Source of the DNA: Berghia stephanieae
Taxonomy: Eukaryota; Mollusca; Gastropoda; Nudibranchia; Aeolidiidae
Length of the DNA stretch: 64,000 bases
Assembly (NCBI GenBank): GCA_034508935.3
Contig: CM067451.1
Coordinates: 47,308,130 to 47,372,129 of the forward strand
Direction: 5' to 3'
The notes under the pieces are model-generated. The model worked only from the letters and a program-made list of their open reading frames with translations, did no database searches and was not told the origin of the DNA. Every line of letters begins with the position of its first letter. Within the stretch, counting starts at the first letter, position 1. Position numbers and translations under genes: made by a program. Below, piece by piece: positions 36,025 through 47,562 of the stretch.

Positions 36025-38685
36025 ATGGCGTGCAACATTTCATCACAACCAAAGGTCGCCCAGTATTCGCACGTGCTCGTCGCCTGGCTCCAGAAAAACT
36101 CTTGTGTGCAAAAAAAGGAATTTTTGGAAATGGAGAAAATGGGCATAATTCAAAAATCAAAGAGCCCTTGGGCTTCCCCATTACACATGGTCCCCAAGGC
36201 TGATGGCACAATGCGTCCCTGCGGAGATTTTCGTCGACTTAACGATGCTACTATACCAGATCGATATCCTGTCCCACACATTCATGATTTTACAGCAAAC
36301 TTAGACGGTAAAATCATCTTCTCGAAGATCGACCTTGTCAGAGGATACCACCAAATTCCAGTCGCTCCAGAAGACGTCCCAAAAACGGCAGTGATAACCC
36401 CTTTCGGCCTTTGGGAGTTCTTAAGAATGCCATTTGGATTAAAAAATGCAGCACAAGCATTCCAACGTTTAATGGACTCCATTTTACAAGATTTAGACTG
36501 CGTATTTTGTTATTTAGGCGACATTCTGGTTGCAAGTTCAACTGAGGCAGAACACATGGAACATCTCAAAATCGTATTCGAAAGACTTAGAAACCAAGGC
36601 CTCGTTATCCGTCTTGAGAAATGTCTTTTCGGTGTGAGATCTCTTAACTTCCTTGGCCATCACATCTCGCATTCTGGATCTGTCCCAATGGCGACAAAAA
36701 TTGAGGCTGTTAAACAATTTCCACAACCAAAAACCATCAAGTCACTTCAAGAGTTCCTCGGGATGTTGAATTTTTACCATCGTTTCATTCCGAGACTAGC
36801 TGAAATACTTCGACCCCTATATAGTGCTTTGAAAGTAAAAAAAAAACAACGTCAAGCACTTACGTGGACGCAAGAAATGTTGAAAGCCTTTACTGACGGT
36901 AAAAATGCACTAAGTAACGCTACAATGTTAGCCCATCCTTGCTTGAACTCACCCCTCGCTTTAACGTCTGACGCCTCCGACCAAGCTGTGGGCGCTGTCC
37001 TTGAACAACTTAATCATCAAGGTAATTGGGAACCATTGGCATTTTTCAGCAGGCAGTTACGTAAACCTGAACAGAAATACAGTACCTTTGATAGGGAGTT
37101 GCTTGGCATTCACTTAGCCATCCGTCATTTCCGTTTCATCATTGAAGGGAGACAATTCGCTATTTTTACTGACCATAAACCATTAATCCATGCCATGTCC
37201 AAATCAACTGAACCATGGTCAGCTCGTCAACAAAGGCACTTATCTGCCATATCCGAGTTCACAACTGACATCCGACACATTTCTGGAAAAAACAACACTG
37301 TCGCAGATTGTCTCTCAAGAGCAGTTACAAACTCAGTCTCAATTGGCATCGACTATCAAGCTATGGCGGAATCCCAAGAAAATAGCATTGACACACAGGC
37401 TTACAAAACTGCATTAACAAGCCTCAAAATCGTCAAAACATCCGTTGACTCGGGTCCAGAGTTAATTTGTGACATCTCAACCGGCAACCCAAGACCTATC
37501 GTTCCTACCGACTTCAGAAGACCGGTTTTCAAAATTGTTCACAATATGAGTCATCCTGGAGTTAAGGCCACAGTCAGACTTATCAGCAAGAAGTTTATCT
37601 GGCATGGTCTTAAGAAAGAAGTGTCAGCATGGGTTAAACAATGTCACAACTGCCAATCTTCGAAAATTCAAAAACATATACGAGCACCGTTAAAAACATT
37701 CCATGTCCCAGGAAAGCGATTCTCACATATAAACATTGACCTCGTTGGACCATTACCTCAGTCAAGGGGGTTCACCCATCTCCTTACTATAATTGACAGG
37801 AACACCCGATGGCCTGAGGCAATACCGTTACAAACCACAACAACAGAAGAATGTGCAAAAGCCCTGATCTCCAATTGGATCTCGCGGTTTGGTATTCCTG
37901 TTGATATAACTTCTGACAGGGGCTCACAATTTACATCCACGCTATGGAAACAGATGGCCAGTCAACTTGGTGTGCAGATTCATCACACAACTGCGTATCA
38001 CCCTCAGTCCAACGGCATGATTGAACGGTTTCATCGGTCCTTGAAATCATCCCTCAAAGCTCGTCTAATAACTCCAAATTGGGTGGATGAGCTACCTTGG
38101 GTTCTGCTTGGTTTAAGAACTGCACCTAAGGATGATATCGGTCATTCTTCAGCTGAATTAGTATACGGAGAACCTTTAACAATCCCTGGAGAGTTTATAC
38201 CTGACCATCCTTCAGACTTCCACGCTAAAGACTTTTTGGCAACCTTTCGGCAAAACGTGTCCCTTCATTCACCACGGCCAACACATCATCACGGCTATCA
38301 TCAAACAAATTTACCCAAGAACTTGATGTCAGCAAAATATGTTTACATCCGTGTTGACACCCACCGAGGACCCCTTCAGAAGCCGTATACAGGTCCCTAT
38401 ATTGTCATAACCCCTGGAGATAAACAATTCCTGATCGATGTTGGTGGCAAAGCAGAACGGATTTCGATCGACCGACTTAAAGCTGCATTTGTCGATTCTA
38501 CGCAACCAGTTTCCCTTGCCACCCCACCTCGTCGTGGACGCCCACCGAATACGAACAGAAAGTTATCGAACAGAAACATACAAAACTCCCGTACTGCTTC
38601 TGATGATACTAACGTAGTGCCTACTAAGAAGCTATCTCGCTCAGGACGTACCATTAAACGACCTCGGTACTACGAAGATGACTAG
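36025..38685 (+). CDS. pol (RT, RNase H, integrase) of gypsy element 2
   Basis: A long frame of about 886 codons. RT motifs [32 protein letters not shown] and [15 protein letters not shown] lie at about residues 65-155. RNase H ([27 protein letters not shown]) lies at about 310-420. Integrase has a zinc-binding N-terminus (H...H, CHNCQSSK) and a core with [19 protein letters not shown] and [10 protein letters not shown] at about 520-700. A protease-like stretch (FLVDTGAQVSVTPAS) lies just upstream at about 35.6 kb. Confidence 0.9.
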   Translation: MACNISSQPKVAQYSHVLVAWLQKNSCVQKKEFLEMEKMGIIQKSKSPWASPLHMVPKADGTMRPCGDFRRLNDATIPDRYPVPHIHDFTANLDGKIIFSKIDLVRGYHQIPVAPEDVPKTAVITPFGLWEFLRMPFGLKNAAQAFQRLMDSILQDLDCVFCYLGDILVASSTEAEHMEHLKIVFERLRNQGLVIRLEKCLFGVRSLNFLGHHISHSGSVPMATKIEAVKQFPQPKTIKSLQEFLGMLNFYHRFIPRLAEILRPLYSALKVKKKQRQALTWTQEMLKAFTDGKNALSNATMLAHPCLNSPLALTSDASDQAVGAVLEQLNHQGNWEPLAFFSRQLRKPEQKYSTFDRELLGIHLAIRHFRFIIEGRQFAIFTDHKPLIHAMSKSTEPWSARQQRHLSAISEFTTDIRHISGKNNTVADCLSRAVTNSVSIGIDYQAMAESQENSIDTQAYKTALTSLKIVKTSVDSGPELICDISTGNPRPIVPTDFRRPVFKIVHNMSHPGVKATVRLISKKFIWHGLKKEVSAWVKQCHNCQSSKIQKHIRAPLKTFHVPGKRFSHINIDLVGPLPQSRGFTHLLTIIDRNTRWPEAIPLQTTTTEECAKALISNWISRFGIPVDITSDRGSQFTSTLWKQMASQLGVQIHHTTAYHPQSNGMIERFHRSLKSSLKARLITPNWVDELPWVLLGLRTAPKDDIGHSSAELVYGEPLTIPGEFIPDHPSDFHAKDFLATFRQNVSLHSPRPTHHHGYHQTNLPKNLMSAKYVYIRVDTHRGPLQKPYTGPYIVITPGDKQFLIDVGGKAERISIDRLKAAFVDSTQPVSLATPPRRGRPPNTNRKLSNRNIQNSRTASDDTNVVPTKKLSRSGRTIKRPRYYEDD

Positions 38686-38696
38686 TCCGTGTTGGT

Positions 38697-38719
38697 GGGG
38701 GGGGGGGGGGGGGGGGGGG
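38697..38719 (+). repeat. poly-G tract beside the 3' LTR
   Basis: A run of about 23 G bases just before the 3' LTR, in the position of the polypurine primer of plus-strand synthesis. Its length may be uncertain in the assembly. Confidence 0.8.
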
Positions 38720-38723
38720 CATG

Positions 38724-38897
38724 TGTGGCGATCTCCGTTTCCTACGAACTACGAAGACTTACCACATACTGCTGACTGCAAGACTACTCTTCACGTCAGA
38801 TCAGACAAAACGTAAACACGAGAGAACTCATTAAATTTATAAAATTCACTACACATTGCTTTCATTGTTTGTTGTTTCCAGTAAAGTAGATGCTACA
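38724..38897 (+). repeat. 3' LTR of gypsy element 2
   Basis: 174 bp, about 99 percent identical by eye to 34555-34728. Confidence 0.95.
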
Positions 38898-40524
38898 GTA
38901 CCAAACTTTCATATCCAGCTTCAACTTTCAATGGTGTCCATCTCCCTTTAGTCCCAGGTTTATTTCCCACTGATATCCTGTTTACATAGTCCCAGGTTCA
39001 CTCCCCACTGGCGCCCACCTCATATAATGTCAGGTTTCTCTCTCCTCTGGTACCCAACTCCCAAATCCGGCTTCAACTCCCAATGGTATCCACCTCCCTT
39101 TAGTCCCAGATTTATTTCCTACTGACATCCTTTTTACATAGTCCCAGGTTCACTCCCCACTGGCGCCGACCCCCTATAGTGTCAGTTTCATTCTCCTCTG
39201 GTACCAAGCTCTCATATCCGGCTTCAACTCCCAATGGTATCCACCTCCCTTTAGTCCCAGGTTTATTTCCCACTGATATCCTGTTTACATAGTCCCAGGT
39301 TCACTCCCCACTGGCGCCCACCTCCTATAGTGTCAGGTTTCTCTCTCCTCTGGTACCCAACTCCCAAATCCGGCTTCAACTCCCAATGGTATCCATCTCC
39401 CTTTAGTCCCAGATTTATTTCCTACTGACCTCCTTTTTACATAGTACCAGGTTAACTCCCCATTGGTGTGAAATTCCCTGAGTCCCAGGTTCACTCCCCA
39501 CTGGCGCCCACCTTCTATAGTGTCAGGTTCATTCTCCTCTGGTACTCAACTCCCATATCCGGCTTCAACTTTCAATGGTATCCATCTCCCTTTAGTCCCA
39601 GGTTTATTTCCCACTGATATCCTTTTTACACAGTCCCAGGTTAACTCCCCACTGGTGTGCAATTCCCTGACTCCCAGGATCACCCCCCACTGTTGCCAAA
39701 CTCCCATAACTTTGCCGGATATTGTCGGGTTTCGGTGGGTTTCGTAATAAAGCACTAATTCTTTATTTCGAAACCCGCCAAAACCGGCCGATAACCTTAG
39801 TCTCAGGTTCACTCCCGACTGGTGTACACTTCCCTGAGTCTCGGGTTCACTCCCCACAGTTGTCTACTTCCCATAACTTTGCTGGATATTGTCGGGTTTC
39901 GCCGGTTTCGGCGGGTTTCGTAATAAAGCACCAATTCTTTATTTCGAAACCCGCCGAAACCGGCCGATAACCTTAGTCTCAGGTTCACTCCCGACTGGTG
40001 TACACTTCCCTGAGTCTCGGGTTCACTCCCCACAGTTGTCTACTTCCCATAACTTTGCTGGATATTGTCGGGTTTTGCCGGGTTTCGTAAAAAAGCACTG
40101 GTTCTTTTTTACGAAACCCGCCGAAACCCAGTCCCAGGTTCACTCCCCAATGGTGTACACTTCCCTGAGTTCTAGGTTCACTCCCCACTGCCACCTACTT
40201 CCCATAACTTTGTCGGGATTCGTCGGGTTCCGTCGGGTTTCGGCGGGTTTCGCAGGGTTTCGGCGGGTTTCGTAAAAAAGACACACCGGTACAAACCACT
40301 ATTCAGTATCTGATACTGAATAGTGCAAAACCACTATTCAGTATCAGATACTGAATCGTGCTAGCCTATGGTTATCTGCGGTTTCGTAAAAAAGGAATAA
40401 TTACTTTTTTACGAAACCCATTCCCAGGTTCACTCCCCAATGGTGTACACTTCCCTGAGTCCCAGGTTTACTCCCCACTGCTACCTACTTCCCATAACTT
40501 TGTCGGGTTTCGTAAAAAAGACAC
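38898..40524. repeat. higher-order satellite, block C
   Basis: Continuation of block B past gypsy element 2, in the same (minus) orientation. 150-bp units run to about 39700, hairpin modules to 40285, then two copies of the ccactattcagtat palindrome (40296-40352), and last hairpin modules to gtaaaaaagacacacgg. Modules at 40060-40290 are an inverted match to about 30480-30700. Confidence 0.9.
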
Positions 40525-40559
40525 ACGGAATAACAATAGAAGAAAGTTTAGAGAATTCT

Positions 40560-41180
40560 GACAATGCCAACACGAGTCAGGATCCAACATGTAACAATAT
40601 TGTGATGCCGGTATCAAAACGAGGTTCTGAAAACTACCAACCTACAAACCTTGAACCTTGTTTTCTTCATGGCAAAGGGGAGACAACACTTGTTGTTGAT
40701 GAAACTTACTTTGAATAGGGACGTGAACGAAATTGTTTAAAAAGCGTTCTTTTCTGTGGATGTTATGTCGTTTGAAATTCAATTTGAATTGGCCTACGTT
40801 CCCGGGATGGAAAGGTTGGCTGTCGGCCACAGCTGAATACAAAGAAGAGAAACAAACGCTTGTGAATCAAATACCACCCATCAATGGCTCGGCGAATGAA
40901 GTATCAACCGTTCAAAAGCTTTTGCAGATTTCAATGACTGCGACTAGGGATTTAGGACAAGCATTCACGTTTGTGACATTTGACTTAGCAGTAACAAAAA
41001 AGTCTTTGGCCAGAAATCTACAAAAACGTTATCATTCATCTTGGCGCTTTTCATACAAGCATGTCCTATCTTTCTGCCATTGGTAAACTCATCAAAGGGT
41101 CTGGTTTTGACGAAATAGTGATAGAAGCAGGACTATGCACAAGTGGTTCTTTGGACAGTGTACTGAAAGGTAGACATTAC
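40560..41180 (+). pseudogene. broken copy of an uncharacterised multicopy invertebrate protein
   Basis: The recognisable core is WLSATAEYKEEKQTLVNQIP, PPINGSANEVSTVQKLLQIS and LGQAFTFVTFDLAVTKKSLA (about 40815-41010). After a change of frame it continues with VIIHLGAFHTSMSYLSAIGK and SGFDEIVIEAGLCTSGS up to LKGRHYN (about 41030-41180). The ordered motifs PPIN..NE..TV, DLAV.K, GAFH...S..IGK, IEAG....GS and GRHYN match, from memory, a large family of unnamed proteins in cnidarian and mollusc genomes, often annotated only as hypothetical. It is probably mobile or amplified, and its function is unknown. The copy is cut short by a CA-rich microsatellite at 41187. Upstream, 40600-40720 may be the decayed N-terminal part. 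Confidence 0.55.
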
Positions 41181-41186
41181 AATGAG

Positions 41187-41284
41187 CAACGAGGATACAC
41201 ACATACACACACACACACGGACAGACACACAGACACACATACACACACACATACACACACAGACACACATACACACACACACAG
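41187..41284. repeat. CA-rich microsatellite
   Basis: Interrupted (CA)n with ggacag and agacac variants. Confidence 0.95.
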
Positions 41285-41507
41285 GAAATGAATCTAACAA
41301 GTACCACTATCATATCACAGAGCTGCCAACCCACAATGCCAGGAAAACAAGAAAAGACTTTTAAAAATCAACATTTTTTCCCCGAAGCAAAAAGACGAAG
41401 AGGAAAAAGTTCCAGAATTCAAAGTTTATTTCTAGCCCTTGGTGTCAATAGAAATACAAAGTCAATTCATCAATCAATACCATTTAAATTTAACACAAGG
41501 CCATGCA

Positions 41508-44500
41508 TGGTGATGATGATGATGATGATGATATGGTGATGATGATGATTGTGGTGGTGGTGATGATGAAGATTGTGGTGGTGATGATGATGATAATTGT
41601 GGTGGTGATGATGATGATGATTTTGGTGGTGATGATGATGATAATTGTGGTGATGATGATGATGATGATTGTGGTGGTGATGATGATGATGATTGTGGTG
41701 GTGATGATGATGATAATTGTGGTGGTGATGATGATGATAATTGTGGTGATGATGATGATGATGATTGTGGTGGTGATGATGATGATGATTGTGGTGGTGA
41801 TGATGATGATGATTGTGGTGGTGTGATGATGATGATTGTGGTGGTGATGATGATGATGATTGTGGTGGTGATGATGAATGATTGTGGTGTGATGATGATG
41901 ATTTGTGGTGTGATGATAGATGATTGTGGTGGTGATGATGATGATGATTGTGGTGTGAATGATGATGATGTTGGTGTGATGATGATGAGATTGTGGTGGT
42001 GATGATGATGATTGGTGTGATGGTGATGATGATGATTGATTTGTGGTGATATGATTGATGATTGTGGTGGTGTGATGATGATGATGATTGTGGTGGTGAT
42101 GATGATGATGATTGTGGTGGTGATGATGATGATGATTGTGGTGGGTGATGATGATGATGTGTGGATGATGATATGTGTGGTGGTGATGATGATGATGATT
42201 GTGGTGGTGATGATGATGATGATTGTGGTGGTGATGATGATGATGATTGTGGTGGTGATGATGATGATGATTGTGGTGTGATGTGATGATGTGTGGTGAT
42301 AAGATTGTGGTGGTGATGATGATGATGTGTGTGGTGGTGTGATGATGATGATGTGGTGGTGATGATGTGATGATTGTGGTGGTGATGATTGATGATTTGT
42401 GGTGATGATGATGAGATGATGTGGGTGGTGATGATGATGTATGTATGTGGTGGTGATGATTTGGGTGAGATGATGTGTGTGGTGATGATGATGATGATTG
42501 TGGTGGTGATGATGATGATGATTGTGTTGGTGATGATGATGATGATTGTGGTGGTGATGATGAGATGTGGTGGTGATGATGATGATGATTGTGTGTGTGA
42601 TGATGATGATGGAGTTGGTGTGATGATGATGATTGTGGTGGTGATGATGATGATGATTGTGGTGGTGATGATGATGATGATTGTGGTGTGATGATGATGA
42701 TGATTGTGGTGATGATGATGTGATGATGTGGTGGTGATGATTGATGATGATGTGATGTGGTGGTGATGATGATGATTGTGGGTGATGATGATGATATTGT
42801 GGTGTGGTGATGATGATGATGTGTGGTGGTGATGATGATGATGATTGTGGTGGTGATGATGATGATGATTGTGGTGTGAGATGATGATGATTGTGTGATG
42901 ATGATGTGTGTGGTGATGATGATGATGATTTGTGGTGGTGATGATGATGTGATGATTGTGGTGGTGATGATGATGATGATTGTGGTGGTGATGATGATGA
43001 TGATTGTGGTGGTTGATGATGATGATGATTGTGGTGGTGATGATGATGATGATTGTGGTGGTGATGATGATGATGATTGTGGTGGTGATGATGATGATGA
43101 TTGTGGTGGTGATGATGTGATGTATTGTGGTGGTGATGATGATGATGATTGTGGTGGTGATGATATGTTGTATTGATGATTGTGGTGATGATGATGATGA
43201 TTGTGGTGGTGATGATGATGATGATTGGTGTGTGGATGATGATGTGTATTGTTGGTGGTGATGATGATGATGATTGTGGTGGTGGATGATGATTGATTGT
43301 GTGGTGATGATGATGATGATTGTGGTGGTGATGATGATGATGATTGTGGTGGTGATGATGATGATATGTGGTGGTGATGATGTGATTGATGATGTGTGGT
43401 GATGTGTGGATGATGATGATGATTGTGGTGGTGATGATGATTGATGATGATTGTGGTGGTGATGATGATGATGATTGTGGGGTGATGATGATGTGGGATG
43501 ATGATGATTGTGGTGGTGAGATGATGATGATGATGGTGGTGATGAGATGATGTGGTGGTGGTGATGTGATGATAGATTGTGGTGGATGATGATGATGAGT
43601 TTGGTGGTGATGATGATGATGATGATGGGTGGTGTGATGATGATGATGATTGTGTGGTGATGATGATGATGATGTGGTGGTGTGATGATGATGATTGTGG
43701 TGGTGATGATGATGAGATGTGGTGGTGATGATGATGATGATTGTGGTGGTGATGATGATGATGATTGTGGTGGTGATGATGATGATGATTGTGGTGGTGA
43801 TGATGATGATGATTGTGGTGGTGATGATGATGATGATTGTTGGGTGGTGATGATGATGATGATGATGTGTGGTGATGATGATGATGATTGTGGTGGTGAT
43901 GATGATGATGATTGTGGTGGTGATGATGATGATGATGTGGTGGTGATGATGATGATGATGTGGTGGTGATGATGATGATGATTGTGGTGGTGATGATGAT
44001 GATGATTGTGTGGTGATGATGATGATGATTGTGGTGTGATGATGATGATGATTGTGGTGGTGATAGATGATGATGATTGTGGTGGTGATGATATGATGAT
44101 TGTGGTGGTGATGATGATGATGATTGTGGTGGGATGATGATGATGATTGTGGTGGTGATGATGATGATGATTGTGGTGATGATGATGATGATTGTGTGGT
44201 GATGATGATGATGATTGTGGTGGTGATGATGATGATGATTGGTGGTGATGATGATGATGATTGGGTGGTGATGATGATGATGATGTGTGGTGATGATGAT
44301 GATGATTGTGGTGGTATGATGATGATTGTGGTGGTGATGATGATGATGATTGTGGTGTGATGATGATGATGATTGTGTGGTGATGATGATGATGATTGTG
44401 GGGGGTGATGATGATGAGATGTGGTGGGTGATGATGATTGATTGTGGTGTGATGAGTGATGATGTGGTGGTGATGATGATGATGATTGTGTGTGATGATG

Positions 44501-44639
44501 ATGATGATTGTGGTGGTGATGATGATGATGATTGTGGTGGTGGATGATGATGATTGTGGTGTGATGATGATGATGATTGTGGTGGTGATGATGATGATTG
44601 TGTGGTGTGATGATGATGATTGTGGGTGTGATGATGATG
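41508..44639. repeat. 24-bp GAT-rich minisatellite, before the gap
   Basis: More than 120 units of about 24 bp of the type tgtggtggtgatgatgatga plus tgat, with 21-bp variants. The first 300 bases are regular. After about 41820 scattered one- and two-base losses appear in almost every unit (gtggtgtgatg, gatgatgtgtgg). All long frames here are artefacts. Confidence 0.97.
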
Positions 44640-44739
44640 NNNNNNNNNNNNNNNNNNNNNNNNNNNNNNNNNNNNNNNNNNNNNNNNNNNNNNNNNNNNN
44701 NNNNNNNNNNNNNNNNNNNNNNNNNNNNNNNNNNNNNNN
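44640..44739. other. assembly gap (100 N)
   Basis: Exactly 100 N, a conventional size for a gap of unknown length, inside the minisatellite. Confidence 0.99.
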
Positions 44740-45345
44740 GGTAGGGATGATGGTGTGATGGTGGTGGTAATAGTAGTGTGGTAGGGATGATGATGTGATG
44801 GTGGTTGAAGTAGTGGTAGTAGGGTTGATGATGTGGTGATGGTTGTAGTAGTAGTAGTTGTGGTAGGAATGATGATGTGGTGGTAGTTGTGGTAGTGGTG
44901 CTAGGGGGTGTAGTAGTGGTGGTAGGGATGATGATGTGGTGGTGATTGTAGTAGTGGTGGTGGTGGGATGATGATATGATGGTGGTGTGTAGTAGTAGTG
45001 GTGGTAGGGATGATATGGTGCTATTTGTAGTAGTAGTGGTGGTAGGGATGATGGTGTGATGGTGGTGGTAATAGTAGTGGTGGTAGGGATGATGATGTGG
45101 TGGTTGAAGTAGTGGTAGTAGGGTGATGATGTGGTGGTGGTTGTAGTAGTAGTTGTGGTAGGAATGATGATGTGGTGGTAGTTGTGGTAGTGTTGCTAGG
45201 GATGATGTGGTGGTAGGGGTGATGTGGTAGTGGTGGTAGGGATGATGTGGTGCTATTTGTAGTAGTAGTTGTGGTAGGGATAATGATGTGGTGGTGATTG
45301 TAATAGTAGCGGTGGTAGAGATGTTGATGTAGTGGTTTTGGTGAG
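44740..45345. repeat. related minisatellite, after the gap
   Basis: Degenerate units of about 40-50 bp such as ggtggtagggatgatgatgt followed by ggtggt and gtagtagtag. It is related to, but distinct from, the 24-bp unit left of the gap. Confidence 0.9.
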
Positions 45346-45663
45346 TGTTTTTTTTATTCAGTGGTGATAATAGCAATTTGTCAAAAAGGAGGTAAATTTC
45401 TCGGTCTATCGCTCAAACACAAGCAAAGAAACCTAGTAGTTATTCAGCTTATAAATACAACCCAAGAATCTCTCAAATTTAAAGCCATAGTCCAAAGGTA
45501 AAAAGAAAAAAAGATTAAACTAAGCCAATCACCATTGCTTTGTTCTAATATATCATCTCTATATACCAGATTATTTAATGGATGGTTGCGAAAGAAAGAG
45601 AGAGAGGTAGGAGTGGGGGGGGAGGAGAGACTTCTTTACCAGAAAGAAAGGCAAAGGGGAAAA

Positions 45664-45670
<7 letters not shown>

Positions 45671-45742
<72 letters not shown>
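45671..45742. repeat. GA microsatellite
   Basis: Pure (GA)n, about 36 repeats. Confidence 0.97.
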
Positions 45743-45745
<3 letters not shown>

Positions 45746-45830
45746 AAAAGACAATAGGTACCTACAACAGGGGAAAAAACCCAGACCCATTTGTCCCTTC
45801 CCCTTCAACCAACTAACTAATCAAAGAACA

Positions 45831-45921
45831 CTACTGGTCGTCTGTGTCTATTGTGACATCTGGTGCCATACTGTCTGTCTCAACATCATAAATACGGGAC
45901 CCGTCACCAAATTTCACGAGA
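45831..45921 (-). CDS. candidate terminal coding exon of an unknown gene
   Basis: On the minus strand tttgacacctgtgctcag looks like a splice acceptor. The following 91 bases encode one base plus LVKFGDGSRIYDVETDSM, APDVTIDTDDQ and a TAG stop (45833-45831). The composition is protein-like (acidic tail, no repeat bias), unlike everything around it. I do not recognise the protein. Any upstream exon would lie at higher coordinates and was not found. It could be a chance frame. Confidence 0.27.
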
Positions 45922-46464
45922 CTGAGCACAGGTGTCAAAATATGACATAAGACATAATGGTGATTTTGTGGTTTTGAGAAAAATATTTGACACGGCAAAT
46001 TTGAAAAAGAAGGAAATGTGATGGGATGGGCGGATATAAACTACCATTTAGGCGGAAATCCGCCTTTAGGCGGAAGATTCTCAGCCCCGAATTTAAAATA
46101 GTATAGATAGTTCGAAGGCCTTTGTTATTGTTTTTTGCCATCCGCGTTTACGAGTACTTCTCACTAAACTGTATTGAACAGACTATAAATGATCATGGTT
46201 ACACGCAGTTTTGTGTGTTGGTCTGTTTTACTTCCGGATGGCAATGTTGTGAACTTCTTAGCCAAGCGCATACTATCCATAACACCAACTTTCATTTGCC
46301 ACTCATGTAGGACCTTCCCCTCTGAGTTTTCTACGGGCTTGGGACTGTCATGTTCAAGACATTACACTCATTAAAAGGGCATGTTCTTGTTTCTTTTTCT
46401 TTTGGTTTGTTTTTGGGATTTTTGTGTTTGTTTTTTTTAATTTCTATTCTTATTCATGTGATTT

Positions 46465-47285
46465 TGGTGGACCATTTTCACCGTACGGTGATAATAGTGT
46501 GGGAGACTATTTTCACCGTATGGTGATAATAGTGTGGGAGACTATTTTCACCATACGGTGATAGTAGTGTGGGAGACCATTTTCAACGTACGGTTATGAT
46601 AGTGTGGGAGACTTTTCACCATCCCGTAATATTTTGGTGGACGATTTTCACCGTACGGTGATAATAGTGTGGGAGACTATTTTCACCATACGGTGATAGT
46701 AGTGTGGGAGACCATTTTCAACGTACGGTTATGATAGTGTGGGAGACTTTTCACCATCCCGTAATATTTTGGTGGACGATTCTCACCGTACGGTGATAAT
46801 AGTGTGGGAGACTTTTTTCACCGTCCCGTAATATTTTGGTGGACGATTCTCACCGTACGGTGATAATAGTGTGGGAGACTTCTTTTTACCTTTGGTGGAC
46901 GATTCTCACCGTACGGTGATAATAGTGTGGGAGACTTCTTTTCACCGTACAATAATATCTTGGTGGACGATTTTCACCGTACGGTGAAAGTAGCCTGACA
47001 CACTATTTCACCGTACGGTGATAATGGTGTGGAAGGCTATATTCAATGAACGGTGATAATAGTGTGGGAGATTTTTTTCACTATGACGGTGTGGAAGGCT
47101 ATGTTCAGTGTACGGTGATAAAAGTGTGGGAGATTATATTAACTATAACGGCTTGGAAGGCTATATTCACTGTACGGTGAGTGTGTGGGACTTATTTTCA
47201 CCGTACGGTAATATCTTGGTGGACGATTTTCACCGTACGGTGAAAATAGCCTGACACACTATTTTCACCGTACGTTGATAATGGT
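46465..47285. repeat. palindrome-rich tandem array (caccgtacggtg)
   Basis: About 20 units of 33-60 bp. Each holds the 12-bp palindrome caccgtacggtg or a one-base variant, joined by ataatagtgtgggagac and atcttggtggacgatttt. Isolated copies lie at 48018-48090. There is no coding frame. The palindrome is far better conserved than the linkers. Confidence 0.9.
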
Positions 47286-47394
47286 ATCTTAGTAGTTGAC
47301 AAACTTTGCGGCGTTTGTCTGTGTTGAACCCGTGACCTCAAGAAGTCGGGGGTAGCGGCTCAAGATAGACATAGAGATTGAAATCACTTTTTCT

Positions 47395-47497
47395 CGAGTT
47401 GGAATAGCTCATACTCATACAGTAGAGCCATGCTCTCCCCGGCCAGGTGTTGTTGTTGTACCAGAAAGGTCACGGGTTCGAGACCCCATCGCCGCCA
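47395..47497 (+). repeat. tRNA-derived SINE-like segment
   Basis: tagctcatactcatacagta as a degenerate A box and cgggttcgagaccccatc as a good B box, ending in gccgcca. It does not fold as a full tRNA. Confidence 0.45.
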
Positions 47498-47562
47498 CGA
47501 AATTGGAAAGCTACATCGGTAACTGTAACCAATTATGAATCCGCCTGTATTATTATAGCTTT

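Larger units (their letters stand above)
34555..38897 (+). mobile_element. Ty3/gypsy LTR retrotransposon 2 (near whole)
   Basis: A 4.34-kb element with 174-bp LTRs that differ at about two positions, so it is the youngest LTR element here. A 4-bp duplication, gtac, lies on each side, and removing the element restores the satellite word tctggtaccaaac. A primer-site-like ttggtgaccccgacg follows the 5' LTR, and a poly-G tract precedes the 3' LTR. Gag, protease, reverse transcriptase, RNase H and integrase are all present in order. It looks close to whole, with about one break or frame change. The CWYHxRFG...C gag motif is common in gypsy elements of marine invertebrates. Confidence 0.95.

Noticed and set aside
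41474-45376. A 1300-codon frame rich in His, Ser and Ile on the minus strand
   Set aside because: It is a translation of the GAT-rich minisatellite and reads straight through the N gap; no protein is implied.
46290-46370. R2-type zinc-finger fragment (FICHSCRTFPSEFSTGLGL...H)
   Set aside because: The Cys pair, a GL word and a His are present, but the spacing to the histidines is wrong and no LINE sequence follows.
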